Below are positions 18,677 through 27,626 of a DNA stretch of 64,000 nt, in pieces. Within the stretch, counting starts at the first letter, position 1. The number at the start of each line of letters is the position of its first letter. The position numbers and the translations under genes were made by a program. This stretch comes from Halomonas sp. BDJS001 (GTDB taxonomy: Bacteria; Pseudomonadota; Gammaproteobacteria; Pseudomonadales; Halomonadaceae): contig NZ_CP110535.1 of the NCBI RefSeq assembly GCF_026104355.1, forward strand, positions 930,001 to 994,000, in the 5' to 3' direction. Under the pieces are notes generated by a model. It saw only the letters and a list, made by a program, of their open reading frames with translations. It searched no databases and was not told the origin of the DNA.

Positions 18677-19000
18677 AGGAGTACCTCGGTTTTGCGTGTT
18701 GCGAATCCCGCACTCTTGTTGAGGTGCCTGATAGGCCTGTCGATACTACCCTCGTAGCAACGAGTCAGCAAGCTTTGAGAAGATCGATGCAAATAGGTTC
18801 AATTTCAAGATTTTTTACTCTTTACTGGCCTTGCCTTGGGTTTCAGTGACTTAACAGCCCAGGTATGAAGTGAATCAGAAAAGAATTTTGTGCAATGCAG
18901 TGTTTTTCATTAAACGCTCACTTTAATGGAGTAAGCATCTTATAATCACGAATGCTTAACTAATTAATATTTGTCATTGCGACCCAACAAGGAACTGCTC
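18677..19000 (+). promoter_or_regulatory. Intergenic region with a probable sigma-70 -10 element
   Basis: This 324-base divergent gap precedes the repeat protein at 19001. A perfect TATAAT lies at 18941-18946, 55 bases before that ATG. The -35 position (18918-18923, TCACTT) is a poor match. The rest is A+T-rich without a gene that I can see. Confidence 0.4.
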
Positions 19001-20446
19001 ATGGCTAGATCTTCTTCGTTTACGTTTGTATTGGTGGCGGTTGGTGGCGCAGCTGTGGGTTTTCTCGCCGCTCAAATTATCCCCCTGCCGGGGCAGGCTG
19101 TTGATGAAGCGCCTGTCGAAAGTGCGGAGACAACTGATCAAACGTCTGCTGCCGACGCTATTGTTGGCCTTGAAAAGCTCACGCTTGATGAGCCCCTGCG
19201 TGGCGAAATAACCTCGGCCAGCGAACTAAACGGTAACGACGGTAGCCGTTTCATGCGCTACGCCATCGCACTGGAAGAGGACGAGATTGTTGAGCTTTCT
19301 CTTAAAGGAGCCTTGCAAGGTGTTGTGGCGCTTTATGATGATCAACTACAGCTGCTCGATAATGCGCCCGTCGTTCGCCACCGTATTGAAGAGAGCGGCG
19401 ACTATGTAGTGGTGGTTAGCGGTGCCGATGCCCACAGTTATGGCCCGTTTACCGTCAATAGCCGAACCGTCGAGCTGTCGGATGCCGACACAGTGGTAGT
19501 GGGGGAGCCCATCGATAGTTGGCTGCAGGGGGATGCCCGGGATATCACCTTGAACATAGAGGAGGCGGGCCTCTACCAACTGGAAATGCGTTCGGATGAC
19601 TTCGACGCCTACCTAGAGATTAAAGGCCCCAATGGTTACGCTCGTGAAGACGACGATAGTGCCGGTGATTTAGACGCACGCATTGCCGATTTTCTGGAGC
19701 CCGGTGAATATACGCTCACAGCACGCAGCGCCTACGGTGATGGCAATGGCGTTTATACGCTTTCAGTAGAGCCTCACGAGTTACCGGGTGACGGTGAGCT
19801 GCGCAATGACGGAGCGCTCACTCCCGATGACTCTCTTAACGGGTGGTTTAGCGGTCAGGAGCTTAGCTACCAGGTAGAGGTAGAAGAAGCCGGCATGTAC
19901 CAGATCGAGATGCGCTCCAGCGACATTGATTCCTACCTGGTGCTTGAAGGGCCTAACGGCTACTACCGCGAAGATGATGACAGTGCCGGTAACCTGGATG
20001 CCAGCATCGCTGATTTTCTGGCTCCCGGAGAGTATCAATTAACGGCGCGTACTGCCTACGGTGACAGCAGCGGCATGTTTACACTCTCCATGGAACCGCG
20101 TGATATGCCCAATGTTGAACTGCGTAATGAAGGCACGCTTACCCCCGGCGAAGCGCTTAACGGTTGGTATAGCGGTGAGCCGCTGACGTATCAGTTGGAG
20201 GTAGAAGAGAGCTCGTTAGTGACCCTGGAAATGCGCTCAGCCGATTTTGATACCTTTATCGAGATTAGTGGTCAGGGCTTTGCCGCCAGCGATGACGATG
20301 GCGCGGGCGGTACCGACTCACGGCTTCAGGAGCCGTTGCTACCCGGCACGTACACAGTAAGCGCACGCGGGTTTAGCGCAACCGGCAGCGGCTTATTTGA
20401 ACTAAGCCTTGAAATGGAGCCGACGGACATTCCCCCAGAGCTTTAA
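19001..20446 (+). CDS. Membrane-anchored protein with repeated PPC-like beta domains
   Basis: The 481-residue protein starts with one hydrophobic helix (residues about 5-25) that anchors it or serves as an uncleaved signal, then an acidic linker. The rest is repeated beta-rich units. Three related repeats of about 110 residues can be seen, each with a YQLEMRS-type strand, an acidic patch (EDDDSAG or SDDDGAG) and a PGEYTLTAR-type strand. An earlier divergent copy lies at residues 55-150. This pattern resembles bacterial pre-peptidase C-terminal (PPC) domains found in exported proteins. ATG 19001 follows AAGGA at nine bases; an upstream TTG is not needed. No catalytic domain is present, so binding or scaffolding in the periplasm is the most I can suggest. 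Confidence 0.72.
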   Translation: MARSSSFTFVLVAVGGAAVGFLAAQIIPLPGQAVDEAPVESAETTDQTSAADAIVGLEKLTLDEPLRGEITSASELNGNDGSRFMRYAIALEEDEIVELSLKGALQGVVALYDDQLQLLDNAPVVRHRIEESGDYVVVVSGADAHSYGPFTVNSRTVELSDADTVVVGEPIDSWLQGDARDITLNIEEAGLYQLEMRSDDFDAYLEIKGPNGYAREDDDSAGDLDARIADFLEPGEYTLTARSAYGDGNGVYTLSVEPHELPGDGELRNDGALTPDDSLNGWFSGQELSYQVEVEEAGMYQIEMRSSDIDSYLVLEGPNGYYREDDDSAGNLDASIADFLAPGEYQLTARTAYGDSSGMFTLSMEPRDMPNVELRNEGTLTPGEALNGWYSGEPLTYQLEVEESSLVTLEMRSADFDTFIEISGQGFAASDDDGAGGTDSRLQEPLLPGTYTVSARGFSATGSGLFELSLEMEPTDIPPEL

Positions 20447-20473
20447 CTGTTAGCATTAATCGATAATACCCAG

Positions 20474-20502
20474 CGCCCCTGTCACTTACCGTGATAGGGG
20501 CG
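20474..20502 (+). terminator. Rho-independent terminator after the repeat protein
   Basis: A 12-bp stem (CGCCCCTGTCAC / GTGATAGGGGCG, one G-T pair) with a 5-base loop is followed by TTGGTTTATT. It lies 27 bases after the stop. Confidence 0.75.
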
Positions 20503-20532
20503 TTGGTTTATTGGCGGGTGGTAGGTAGTCAG

Positions 20533-20600
20533 GGGTAAAGAGTGAGGAGTAAAGGGTGAGGAGTAAAGAGTGAGGAGTAAAGAGTGAGGAGTAAGGCGTA
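20533..20600. repeat. 14-bp tandem repeat, four copies plus a degenerate tail
   Basis: The unit GAGTAAAGAGTGAG is repeated four times in 20533-20588 with only two substitutions. A decayed copy (GAGTAAGGCGTAAA) and looser remnants follow up to about 20620. It lies between the terminator of the repeat protein and the stop of the convergent exporter. The unit is purine-only on this strand except for T. It is probably a slippage-prone minisatellite. Confidence 0.85.
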
Positions 20601-20620
20601 AATAGTTAGGCGTGAGGAGG

Positions 20621-21499
20621 TTAACGGCTCGCTTTTAGGCAGCCTACCACCACCAGTACGGCCGCGGCGGGTAAGCGCCAGTCGAGTACACTCATGCCTG
20701 CCAGCACCAGCAGCAGGGCGGCTAGAATTGGCACCCCGTAGGCCAAGCTTCCCACAAGGCTTGCGTGCCCCCAGCGCAGCGCTTTATCCCAGGCCACCAT
20801 GGCTACTCCATAAGGCCCTAAGCCTAACGTGATACCCGCGAGTAACGCTTCGCCGCTGGGAAAGGCAAGATTGCCTTCCAGTAGTAAACTGGCGGCCACG
20901 GCAATAGCGCAGGCGATAAGCAGTAGCCGCGGTAGTAGCGGCGTTAAGGCCACTGGCGCCGCCTGGCTTAACCATGAATAGATCGCCCAGCAGCAGGCGG
21001 CCAACAGGGCTAGCGCGTAGCCCGTGGTGGCGCCACCCAGGCCTCCATTGATGGCTTGAGGCACCAGTAGCAGCGCCGCGCCTGAAAACGCAATCAGGGC
21101 ACCGACAACCCCCGCGATACGCAGGCGGCCAAAACGGCTCCATTGGCTAAGCAGCACGAATAGCACGGGCCAAGTGTAGGTGATGAGCGCCGCTTCGGCG
21201 GCGGGCGCTAACCGCATACCAATAAAGTAGGTGCTAACGGCGCCAAAGATGAGTAACGGCACACCTACCCAAACACTGATCTGCCACCCCGTGCCACAGG
21301 CCACGGCGTTAACGCGGCGGCTTAACGGTAGCGTCGCCAATGATCCTGCTAACAGGGTGACAGCGGTAAGCTGCAAGGGCGGTGTCGCTTTGGCAAACTC
21401 AGCCAGCAGCGGCGCCGCACTCCAAAGCATCACGGCCACCAGCGCTGCACCAACACTGTACCAACGTGGAAATAACGCGGGGGAGTGAACGGGATGCAT
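20621..21499 (-). CDS. EamA/DMT-superfamily membrane transporter
   Basis: This is a 292-residue membrane protein with about ten hydrophobic helices in two EamA halves; the first half opens with VAVMLWSAAPLLAEFAKATPP. The general layout resembles YddG-type aromatic amino acid exporters, but I cannot fix the substrate. The start ATG has AAGGAGA eight bases upstream. It is divergent from a LysR gene 114 bases away with an inverted repeat between them, so inducible control by that regulator is likely. Confidence 0.8.
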   Translation of the reverse strand: MHPVHSPALFPRWYSVGAALVAVMLWSAAPLLAEFAKATPPLQLTAVTLLAGSLATLPLSRRVNAVACGTGWQISVWVGVPLLIFGAVSTYFIGMRLAPAAEAALITYTWPVLFVLLSQWSRFGRLRIAGVVGALIAFSGAALLLVPQAINGGLGGATTGYALALLAACCWAIYSWLSQAAPVALTPLLPRLLLIACAIAVAASLLLEGNLAFPSGEALLAGITLGLGPYGVAMVAWDKALRWGHASLVGSLAYGVPILAALLLVLAGMSVLDWRLPAAAVLVVVGCLKASR

Positions 21500-21562
21500 C
21501 AGCGTTCTCCTTGATTAGTGAATGTGCTGAGCAGCATACTCATTTTAAATACATCACAATAT

Positions 21563-21578
21563 CGATCTTTTATGATCG
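21563..21578. promoter_or_regulatory. Inverted repeat, possible LysR operator
   Basis: CGATC and GATCG are separated by six bases, in the A+T-rich 114-base region between the divergent exporter and LysR genes. The position suits autoregulation and control of the exporter. Confidence 0.4.
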
Positions 21579-21613
21579 TTATTATCAAGGATGATGATAA
21601 ATAAGGAGCGTAG

Positions 21614-22486
21614 ATGCGTGCACCCACGCTGGATCTAACCCTGCTGCGTACTCTGGTGGCCATTGCGGACACCGGCAGCGTAACGGCAGCAGCAAAGCGG
21701 TTAGCGTATACCCAGTCCACCGTGAGCATGCAACTGCAGCGGTTAGAGGCGCAGCTATCGCTCACGCTACACGAGCGCGAAGGACGGCGAATACGCTTCA
21801 CCCCAGAAGGCGAGCGCCTGCTCAGCCATGCACGGCGGCTATTGGCGCTGAACGATGAGGCGTGGAGTGATATGCAGGCGCGTCAGATCACTGGCGATCT
21901 CACCCTGGGTATTCCTGAAGATTACGCTTCGCTGCTGCCCTCGGTATTCGCCTACTTTCATCAGCTTTATCCCGCGGTTGGGTTAAAGGTGATCTGCGGT
22001 ACCAGTACACACCTCGTCGAGCAAGTGAAGGCTAAAGAGCTGGATCTTGCCCTGGTGACCCGGCAGCGTAACTCGCCAGGGGGCGATGTGATTCGCCGGG
22101 AGCCGTTACTGTGGGCAGTCGGAATGAACCAGCAGCCGCTGCTTAGCGATCCACTGCCGCTGGCGCTCTACTCGCCGGGGGCCGACGTATTTCGTGAAGT
22201 GGCGGAGCAGGCATTGCAATCGGCGGGGCGCAGCTGGCGCGTTGCTTATACCAGCCAATCCATGGCGGGGCTGGCACCGATTGTCACCGCTGGATTGGCC
22301 ATTGTGGTGGTGACCCGCAGTATGCTGACCCCAGCGCTGAGGCCACTGGATGAGAGCAGCGGGCTGCCTGCGTTGCCGATGATTGAGCTGGCGTTGCATC
22401 GGGCGCCGCACCGGCCTTCTGAACCTGTGCGCCGATTGGCCGAGTTAATACGCGAACAGCTGGCAGTGCATGAGCAAGCGCTATAA
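21614..22486 (+). CDS. LysR-family transcriptional regulator
   Basis: The 290-residue protein has the LysR DNA-binding domain in residues 1-62 (LDLTLLRTLVAIADTGSVTA, then YTQSTVSMQLQRLE) and an effector-binding domain after residue 90. The start is supported by AAGGAG seven bases upstream. It is divergent from the DMT transporter at 20621-21499. No neighbouring enzyme gene hints at the ligand. Confidence 0.83.
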   Translation: MRAPTLDLTLLRTLVAIADTGSVTAAAKRLAYTQSTVSMQLQRLEAQLSLTLHEREGRRIRFTPEGERLLSHARRLLALNDEAWSDMQARQITGDLTLGIPEDYASLLPSVFAYFHQLYPAVGLKVICGTSTHLVEQVKAKELDLALVTRQRNSPGGDVIRREPLLWAVGMNQQPLLSDPLPLALYSPGADVFREVAEQALQSAGRSWRVAYTSQSMAGLAPIVTAGLAIVVVTRSMLTPALRPLDESSGLPALPMIELALHRAPHRPSEPVRRLAELIREQLAVHEQAL

Positions 22487-22590
22487 ACAAGGATTGCTTA
22501 GCGTTGATGACCGTGTAGTGCTTTAATCAGCGCAAGGGAGAGCGTTACTGACTAGAATGAAGAGCAATTGAAGGCGTTTAGGAGCACTAC

Positions 22591-23148
22591 ATGCACGAAC
22601 TGGATCACTATATCTACCCGCATCGGGTGCTGCACTGGCTGGTGGCTGGCGCGGTGCTGCTCTCCTTGGCCAGCGGCTTAACGTTAGGCTTTTTGGGCTA
22701 TGAGCGCACCGTTGCTTTAGTCGGCAATATGCTCACAAACCTGCTGTATACCAGCCACAAAACGCTGGGGGTGTTGATACTGCTGCTAATGACACTACGT
22801 ATTATTACCCGGCTGGCCTTTGTGGTACCTGACCACGAGCCGCCCCTAAATGCCTTCGAGCGGCTGGTGAGTACCAGCGTCCATCACTTGCTTTACATAG
22901 CACTGATTGTTATGCCTTTACTAGGGTGGGCGGCGACCGCAAGCGGCGGTTTTCCGGTGGAGTTTTTCCACTGGCATTTACCCGGTTTGATTGGCGAACG
23001 CGAGCAACTGTCTGAACAGCTCTTTATGTGGCATGAACGTCTGGGGTGGGCCATTTTAGGCTTGGTGGTGCTGCACGTCGCTGGCGCTATGTTCCATTGG
23101 AAAATCAAGCGCGATAACGTTATGAAGCGTATGAGCCTGTTTGATTAA
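22591..23148 (+). CDS. Cytochrome b561 family protein
   Basis: The 185-residue protein has four membrane helices and the His residues expected for two b hemes. These are YPHRVLHWL near residue 12, SHKTLGVLILLLM near residue 55, HHLLYIALIVMPLLGW near residue 93 and HVAGAMFHWK near residue 165. It resembles E. coli CybB, which moves electrons from ubiquinol to superoxide in the inner membrane. AGGAGCACTAC precedes the ATG. It appears to be a single-gene unit. Confidence 0.87.
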   Translation: MHELDHYIYPHRVLHWLVAGAVLLSLASGLTLGFLGYERTVALVGNMLTNLLYTSHKTLGVLILLLMTLRIITRLAFVVPDHEPPLNAFERLVSTSVHHLLYIALIVMPLLGWAATASGGFPVEFFHWHLPGLIGEREQLSEQLFMWHERLGWAILGLVVLHVAGAMFHWKIKRDNVMKRMSLFD

Positions 23149-23170
23149 TGACCAAACAATCAATCAGCAT

Positions 23171-24976
23171 CTAACTCGCCGAGCCGTAGCGATAGAACTC
23201 CACCGCTTGGCGTGATTTGACTGCGTACATATGACTATCGGCTTCACGCAGTAAACTCTCAAGCGTGGCGCCCTCTGTTCCTTGGCAAGTGCTGACCCCG
23301 ATGCTCACACTCACGCTAACTCGCTCACCGCAGGGAAGTTTGATCGGTGAGCGAATGGCTTCGTCAATACGCGCCTGAATATTCTCAAGCGTATCGCACG
23401 ACTCAATATTCTCCATGATGATAATAAACTCATCACCGCCAAAGCGTGCGCAGTGATCATCGGTTCGCGCCAAGTGGGCGATGCGTTTAGCTATTTGTTG
23501 TAGTACGAAATCACCTGCCTCATGGCCGTAACAGTCGTTAATGGGTTTAAAGCGATCAAGATCAAGCATCAGTAATGCCAGCCGCTGGTCATATTGGCGA
23601 TTCCGCTCCAGGGCGTCTGCAGCGCAGCGCGCCAGGCCGTGTCGATTTAATAAACCGGTCAGCATATCGCAGTTGGCTAAATGCTCCAGTGCTCTAGTAC
23701 GAGCGGCGACTTTTTGTTCCAGCACGGCTTCCTGCTTTTTAAGAGCAGCTAACATAGCGGCTTGGGCACGCTCTTTTTGCCGTTTAAGTTTGTTAAAGCG
23801 CGCTGCCAGCGCAAATGAAAGCAGTAACATTTCTAATGCTGAGCCAATTTGAATGCCGTGTAGAGTAATAAAATTCGCTGGCAGTATGCCCAGGTTGCGC
23901 AGTGCAAAGACACCTGCACCCAGCAGAAATAGCGACCATGCGAATACGAATAGCCGAGCGCTGGGTAAGCGGCGAAAACTGCAGTAACTGCCGCATGTCA
24001 GGAGCAGTAAAGCCGCCATAAAACCCGTTACATCCATGATGTGAAGCGCTGTGGGAATGGGCAGCAGCAGCGAGGCAATAACGGCGAGCCAGCAGTAGCC
24101 GCGAAAGGTATTTAAGACTTGATGCCAGCGAGGGCAATAGATCTCAGTATTAAGAAAACTCTGCGCAAACAGCGTGGCCATAGCGGAAGCAAACGTGAAA
24201 CCGAGCGCCACCAAGCGTGACGTGTTTTCACCTAAAAAACTCCAGAACATGAGTGTGCCAATGCCATTAAACGCGAGAATGGCCAGGCCAAAGCCAGCGA
24301 CAAATAGCGAGTAGTGAAGAAATACGCGCTCTTTGAAGCCAAAAAACAGCAGTAAATTATATAACCCCATTGCCAGCAGCATGCCGAAGTAGGTCGCCAG
24401 CCAAAAATTATGCCGGTCATTTTGGGTATAAAATGTCTCTGGCGTTAATAAATTGTAGTTCAGCATCTTACTGCCTGATGCAGCCACATGGGTATACAGA
24501 GTGACGGTTTCAAAGGCGGCCAGCTCTAGTGGGAAAACTGCCTGCCGGTGGGCGAGCGCGCGCAGTTCAACGGGAACCGCACTGCCGCTTAGCTGTACTT
24601 CGCTAAGCTGTTGGCGAAACGTATAAAAGGTAACGTAATCCAGGAACGGGTACTCAAACTCCACTATCCAACGCTGGGGATGTGGCGAGTCGTTATACAC
24701 TTGGGTGCGCAGCCACACATCACCGCGGGTATAACCGAAATTTAAATCTTGAGCGTCTTGGGTTGGCTGAAAAGGTCGCGGCTGGGCAAGCAAATCGTTA
24801 ATCGTTAAAGACGGTGTGTCTGCGTGCCAGTACTCGTTATAAGGGGCGAGTGAATAGCTCGCCTGGCTTGGCGATGCGGATAGAGGAATACTTGCCTGTG
24901 CCCACGGCATAAAACAAACCGCAAGCAGCAGCAATAGACCGGTGTAAACACCCGCTATAAAACGTCGTGCATGCAT
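23171..24976 (-). CDS. 7TMR-DISM sensor diguanylate cyclase
   Basis: The 601-residue protein has a signal peptide (residues 1-28), a periplasmic 7TMR-DISMED2-type sensor domain (about 30-180) and seven membrane helices (about 185-395). A short coiled coil (KKQEAVLEQKVAARTRALEH) leads to a C-terminal GGDEF domain. The intact active site FGGDEFIII, near residue 510, should make cyclic di-GMP from two GTP. RTDD five residues before it is a textbook RxxD inhibitory site, so product feedback is expected. There is no EAL domain. It stands alone and probably senses a periplasmic ligand, perhaps a carbohydrate as in some relatives. Confidence 0.88.
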   Translation of the reverse strand: MHARRFIAGVYTGLLLLLAVCFMPWAQASIPLSASPSQASYSLAPYNEYWHADTPSLTINDLLAQPRPFQPTQDAQDLNFGYTRGDVWLRTQVYNDSPHPQRWIVEFEYPFLDYVTFYTFRQQLSEVQLSGSAVPVELRALAHRQAVFPLELAAFETVTLYTHVAASGSKMLNYNLLTPETFYTQNDRHNFWLATYFGMLLAMGLYNLLLFFGFKERVFLHYSLFVAGFGLAILAFNGIGTLMFWSFLGENTSRLVALGFTFASAMATLFAQSFLNTEIYCPRWHQVLNTFRGYCWLAVIASLLLPIPTALHIMDVTGFMAALLLLTCGSYCSFRRLPSARLFVFAWSLFLLGAGVFALRNLGILPANFITLHGIQIGSALEMLLLSFALAARFNKLKRQKERAQAAMLAALKKQEAVLEQKVAARTRALEHLANCDMLTGLLNRHGLARCAADALERNRQYDQRLALLMLDLDRFKPINDCYGHEAGDFVLQQIAKRIAHLARTDDHCARFGGDEFIIIMENIESCDTLENIQARIDEAIRSPIKLPCGERVSVSVSIGVSTCQGTEGATLESLLREADSHMYAVKSRQAVEFYRYGSAS

Positions 24977-25143
24977 AGGGTATCGCTTTTTTCGTTTTAT
25001 TACCCCGTACGCTGTTCCCTGGGTTCCCTTGCCCGCCGGGGGAGCTAATGCGTCGACATAGCGCTAGCTGCTCAAATTCCCTTGTGCCGTAGATGAGCCT
25101 TTTGAGTGTAGTTGGCTTTGGCAAAAAATAGCGTTTAAAACCC

Positions 25144-26016
25144 TCATGCTTTAGAGGTGACATAACTCAAATGTTGTGTCAGCCGTTGCATCAACGTGCC
25201 GCTATGGCGCCAAAAATGCCAATAGAGCGGTACTGCTAAAGAGTAACCAGGAGCCACACTGGCGAGTTGGCCACTGGCCATCAATTCGCCGACCTGCAAC
25301 TGAGGCATCATGCCGTAGCCAATCCCGGCTGAAGCTAGGCGCACAAACCCTTCTGAAGAGGGGCAGAGGTGGTAAGGAAAGGGATCATGGTAGCCGCACT
25401 GAGCAAGGAACTGGTGCTGCAACTGGTCATGAGGGCCGAAGACAATGGCGGGTGCCTTTTTAAAAGCCTCATCGCTGGGCCCATCAGGGAAGTGCCGCGC
25501 CACGTAAGCGGGGGAAGCAAGCGGGTGGTAGTGCATTTCGCCCAACGCTACACAGCGTGCTCCGGCAATCGGTTGTGAGGCGGAGCACAGGCAGGCCGCT
25601 ACATCGCCATCGCGTAAGCGCTTGAGCCCCACATCCTGGTCTTCAATGACCAGATCCAGCAGTAACCCCTCCTGCTGGCAAATAGTGGCGACCGCCTCGG
25701 CCCACCAGGTGACCAAACTATCCGCATTGATGGCGATCCGCAGGCGAGGAGCCTGATCATCCAGTGTGGGCAGGGAGCCCCGCAGGTCACGCTCTAAAAG
25801 CTGTACCTGCTGATAGTGAGTCAACAGCCGTTGGCCAGCAGGGGTGGGAGCAAGATGGGGGTGGCGTACCAGCACTGGCTGACCAAGGCGGACTTCCAGC
25901 GCTTTAATGCGTTGGGAGACAGCGGATTGAGAGAGCCCCAATACATCGCCAGCGCGCTCAAAGCCATCGCACTCCACTACGGTCGCCAAGGCGTGAAGCA
26001 GTTTGTAATCCAGCAT
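25144..26016 (-). CDS. LysR-family regulator, ArgP/IciA-like
   Basis: The 290-residue protein opens with MLDYKLLHALATVVECDGFE and a LysR HTH (LSQSAVSQRIKALE). The order and spacing fit the ArgP/IciA branch, which senses lysine or arginine. In most genomes argP faces an argO/lysE exporter; here the divergent neighbour is the imelysin operon, 207 bases away. Either the exporter moved away or this ArgP relative has another target. Confidence 0.8.
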   Translation of the reverse strand: MLDYKLLHALATVVECDGFERAGDVLGLSQSAVSQRIKALEVRLGQPVLVRHPHLAPTPAGQRLLTHYQQVQLLERDLRGSLPTLDDQAPRLRIAINADSLVTWWAEAVATICQQEGLLLDLVIEDQDVGLKRLRDGDVAACLCSASQPIAGARCVALGEMHYHPLASPAYVARHFPDGPSDEAFKKAPAIVFGPHDQLQHQFLAQCGYHDPFPYHLCPSSEGFVRLASAGIGYGMMPQLQVGELMASGQLASVAPGYSLAVPLYWHFWRHSGTLMQRLTQHLSYVTSKA

Positions 26017-26223
26017 GGCGGTGTTCCCAGGACAGAATAAGTGACATAAAGCAAAAAAAGGGCGATTAACCCCAGTATTGCTCTCTATTTGGGTTTAAAT
26101 GGGATTGAATCTCATAGGTCAATGAATTACATTTCAGGCATGGTTAGCGCACCCAATCCTCCCAGGTTGCCTAGCACTTTATGTGAGTAGTTTCTGTTAC
26201 GCCACAGCCTAAAGGATAATGTA

Positions 26224-27519
26224 ATGCCCGCCATCATGCTCCGTCGCCCCCTTGCTGGCATCGTTGCGCTTAGCGCGCTGATGCCTGTTGCCGCTGTTGC
26301 TGTTGACACAGCTGCTGACGACACCGTTAACGGCGACGCCGTGGTTCACCACTACGCCGATCTGGCTCATGCCAATTACGCCGATGCACTGAGTGCCGCC
26401 CAGGCACTGAACGAGCGCATCGACGAATTGCTGGCCAATCCCACTAGCGAGACCCTGAACGCCGCCAAGCAAGCCTGGTTGCAGGCGCGGGTGCCTTATC
26501 AGCAGAGCGAAGTATTCCGCTTTGGCAATGCCGTGGTCGACGACTGGGAAGGGCAGCTAAACGCCTGGCCTCTGGACGAAGGCATGATCGATTATGTGAA
26601 AGGCGACGACTACCAGCATGAGCTGGGTAACGAAGGCGCCACCGCCAATATTATTGCCAACGAGCAAATCACTGTCGGCGGTGAAACCCTGGACGTTAGC
26701 GAGATCACCCCGGAGCTCCTCGCCGACCTGAATGAAATTGGCGGTTCGGAAGCCAATGTCGCCAGCGGCTACCATGCCATCGAGTTTCTGCTCTGGGGAC
26801 AGGATCTGAACGGCTTTGAGGCGGGCAGCGGCGAACGCCCGGTGAGCGATTACCAAACCGGCGACGACTGCACCCATGGCAACTGCGACCGTCGTCGTAC
26901 ATACCTGGACGCGGTCTCCGACCTGTTAGTTGACGACCTTGAGTGGATGGTGGCCCAGTGGGCACCGGAAACCGAGGGCAACTATCGCCAGGAACTACTG
27001 GCGGAGAGCGACCAGGAAGGCCTGCGCCGCATGCTGTTCGGCATGGGCTCGCTCTCACTGGGTGAGTTAGCGGGTGAGCGTATGAAGGTGGCGCTGGAAG
27101 CCAACTCTTTTGAGGATGAGCACGACTGCTTCAGCGACAATACCCACAACTCCCACTACTACAACGGTCAGGGTATTCAGAATATCTACACTGGCCGCTA
27201 TCAGCGCCTTAATGGCAGCGTAGTCGAGGGGCCTTCGCTGCAAGACCTATTGGCTCAGGAAGATAGCGAGTTGGCCGATACGCTTGCTCAGCAGCTCGAC
27301 GCCACGATGGCGCGCCTCGATGCAATCAAGCAGGCGGCTGAGGCGGAAAGCTCGCCGATGGCTTTTGACATGATGATCGCGCCGGGCAATGAGCAGGGCA
27401 GCGAGCTGATCAACGAGGCGATTCTCACCCTGGTAGCGCAAACTGGATCCATCGAACAGGCCGCGGGCTCAATGGGCGTGACGTCGCTGCAGCCTGATGA
27501 CGCAGGCCACCAGTTCTAG
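26224..27519 (+). CDS. Imelysin-family iron-uptake-associated protein (long form)
   Basis: The 431-residue exported protein has a signal peptide (residues 1 to about 26) and an all-helical imelysin domain. It carries the signature GxHxxE in GYHAIEFLLWGQD near residue 180. A Cys-containing insert (DDCTHGNCDRRRTYL) and a second Cys/His-rich segment (DCFSDNTHNSHYY) could bind metal. Family members (EfeO/IrpA-like) are periplasmic or lipid-anchored and take part in iron acquisition; despite the peptidase label, proteolysis is doubtful. AAGGATAATGTA precedes the ATG. It is first in a four-gene rightward operon and I saw no convincing Fur site upstream. Confidence 0.87.
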   Translation: MPAIMLRRPLAGIVALSALMPVAAVAVDTAADDTVNGDAVVHHYADLAHANYADALSAAQALNERIDELLANPTSETLNAAKQAWLQARVPYQQSEVFRFGNAVVDDWEGQLNAWPLDEGMIDYVKGDDYQHELGNEGATANIIANEQITVGGETLDVSEITPELLADLNEIGGSEANVASGYHAIEFLLWGQDLNGFEAGSGERPVSDYQTGDDCTHGNCDRRRTYLDAVSDLLVDDLEWMVAQWAPETEGNYRQELLAESDQEGLRRMLFGMGSLSLGELAGERMKVALEANSFEDEHDCFSDNTHNSHYYNGQGIQNIYTGRYQRLNGSVVEGPSLQDLLAQEDSELADTLAQQLDATMARLDAIKQAAEAESSPMAFDMMIAPGNEQGSELINEAILTLVAQTGSIEQAAGSMGVTSLQPDDAGHQF

Positions 27520-27626
27520 AAAGGACTAGCGTCAATTCTGAGCCGCCGATGGTCTTACTGTCGAGCGGCTCTGTTGGTTTTTGTTGAATGGCGCGTATGC
27601 CGTATTATCCTTTTCAAGGTATCACC

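Noticed and set aside
26017..26223. Fur box upstream of the imelysin operon
   Set aside because: I looked for the Fur consensus and found no stretch with a convincing match.
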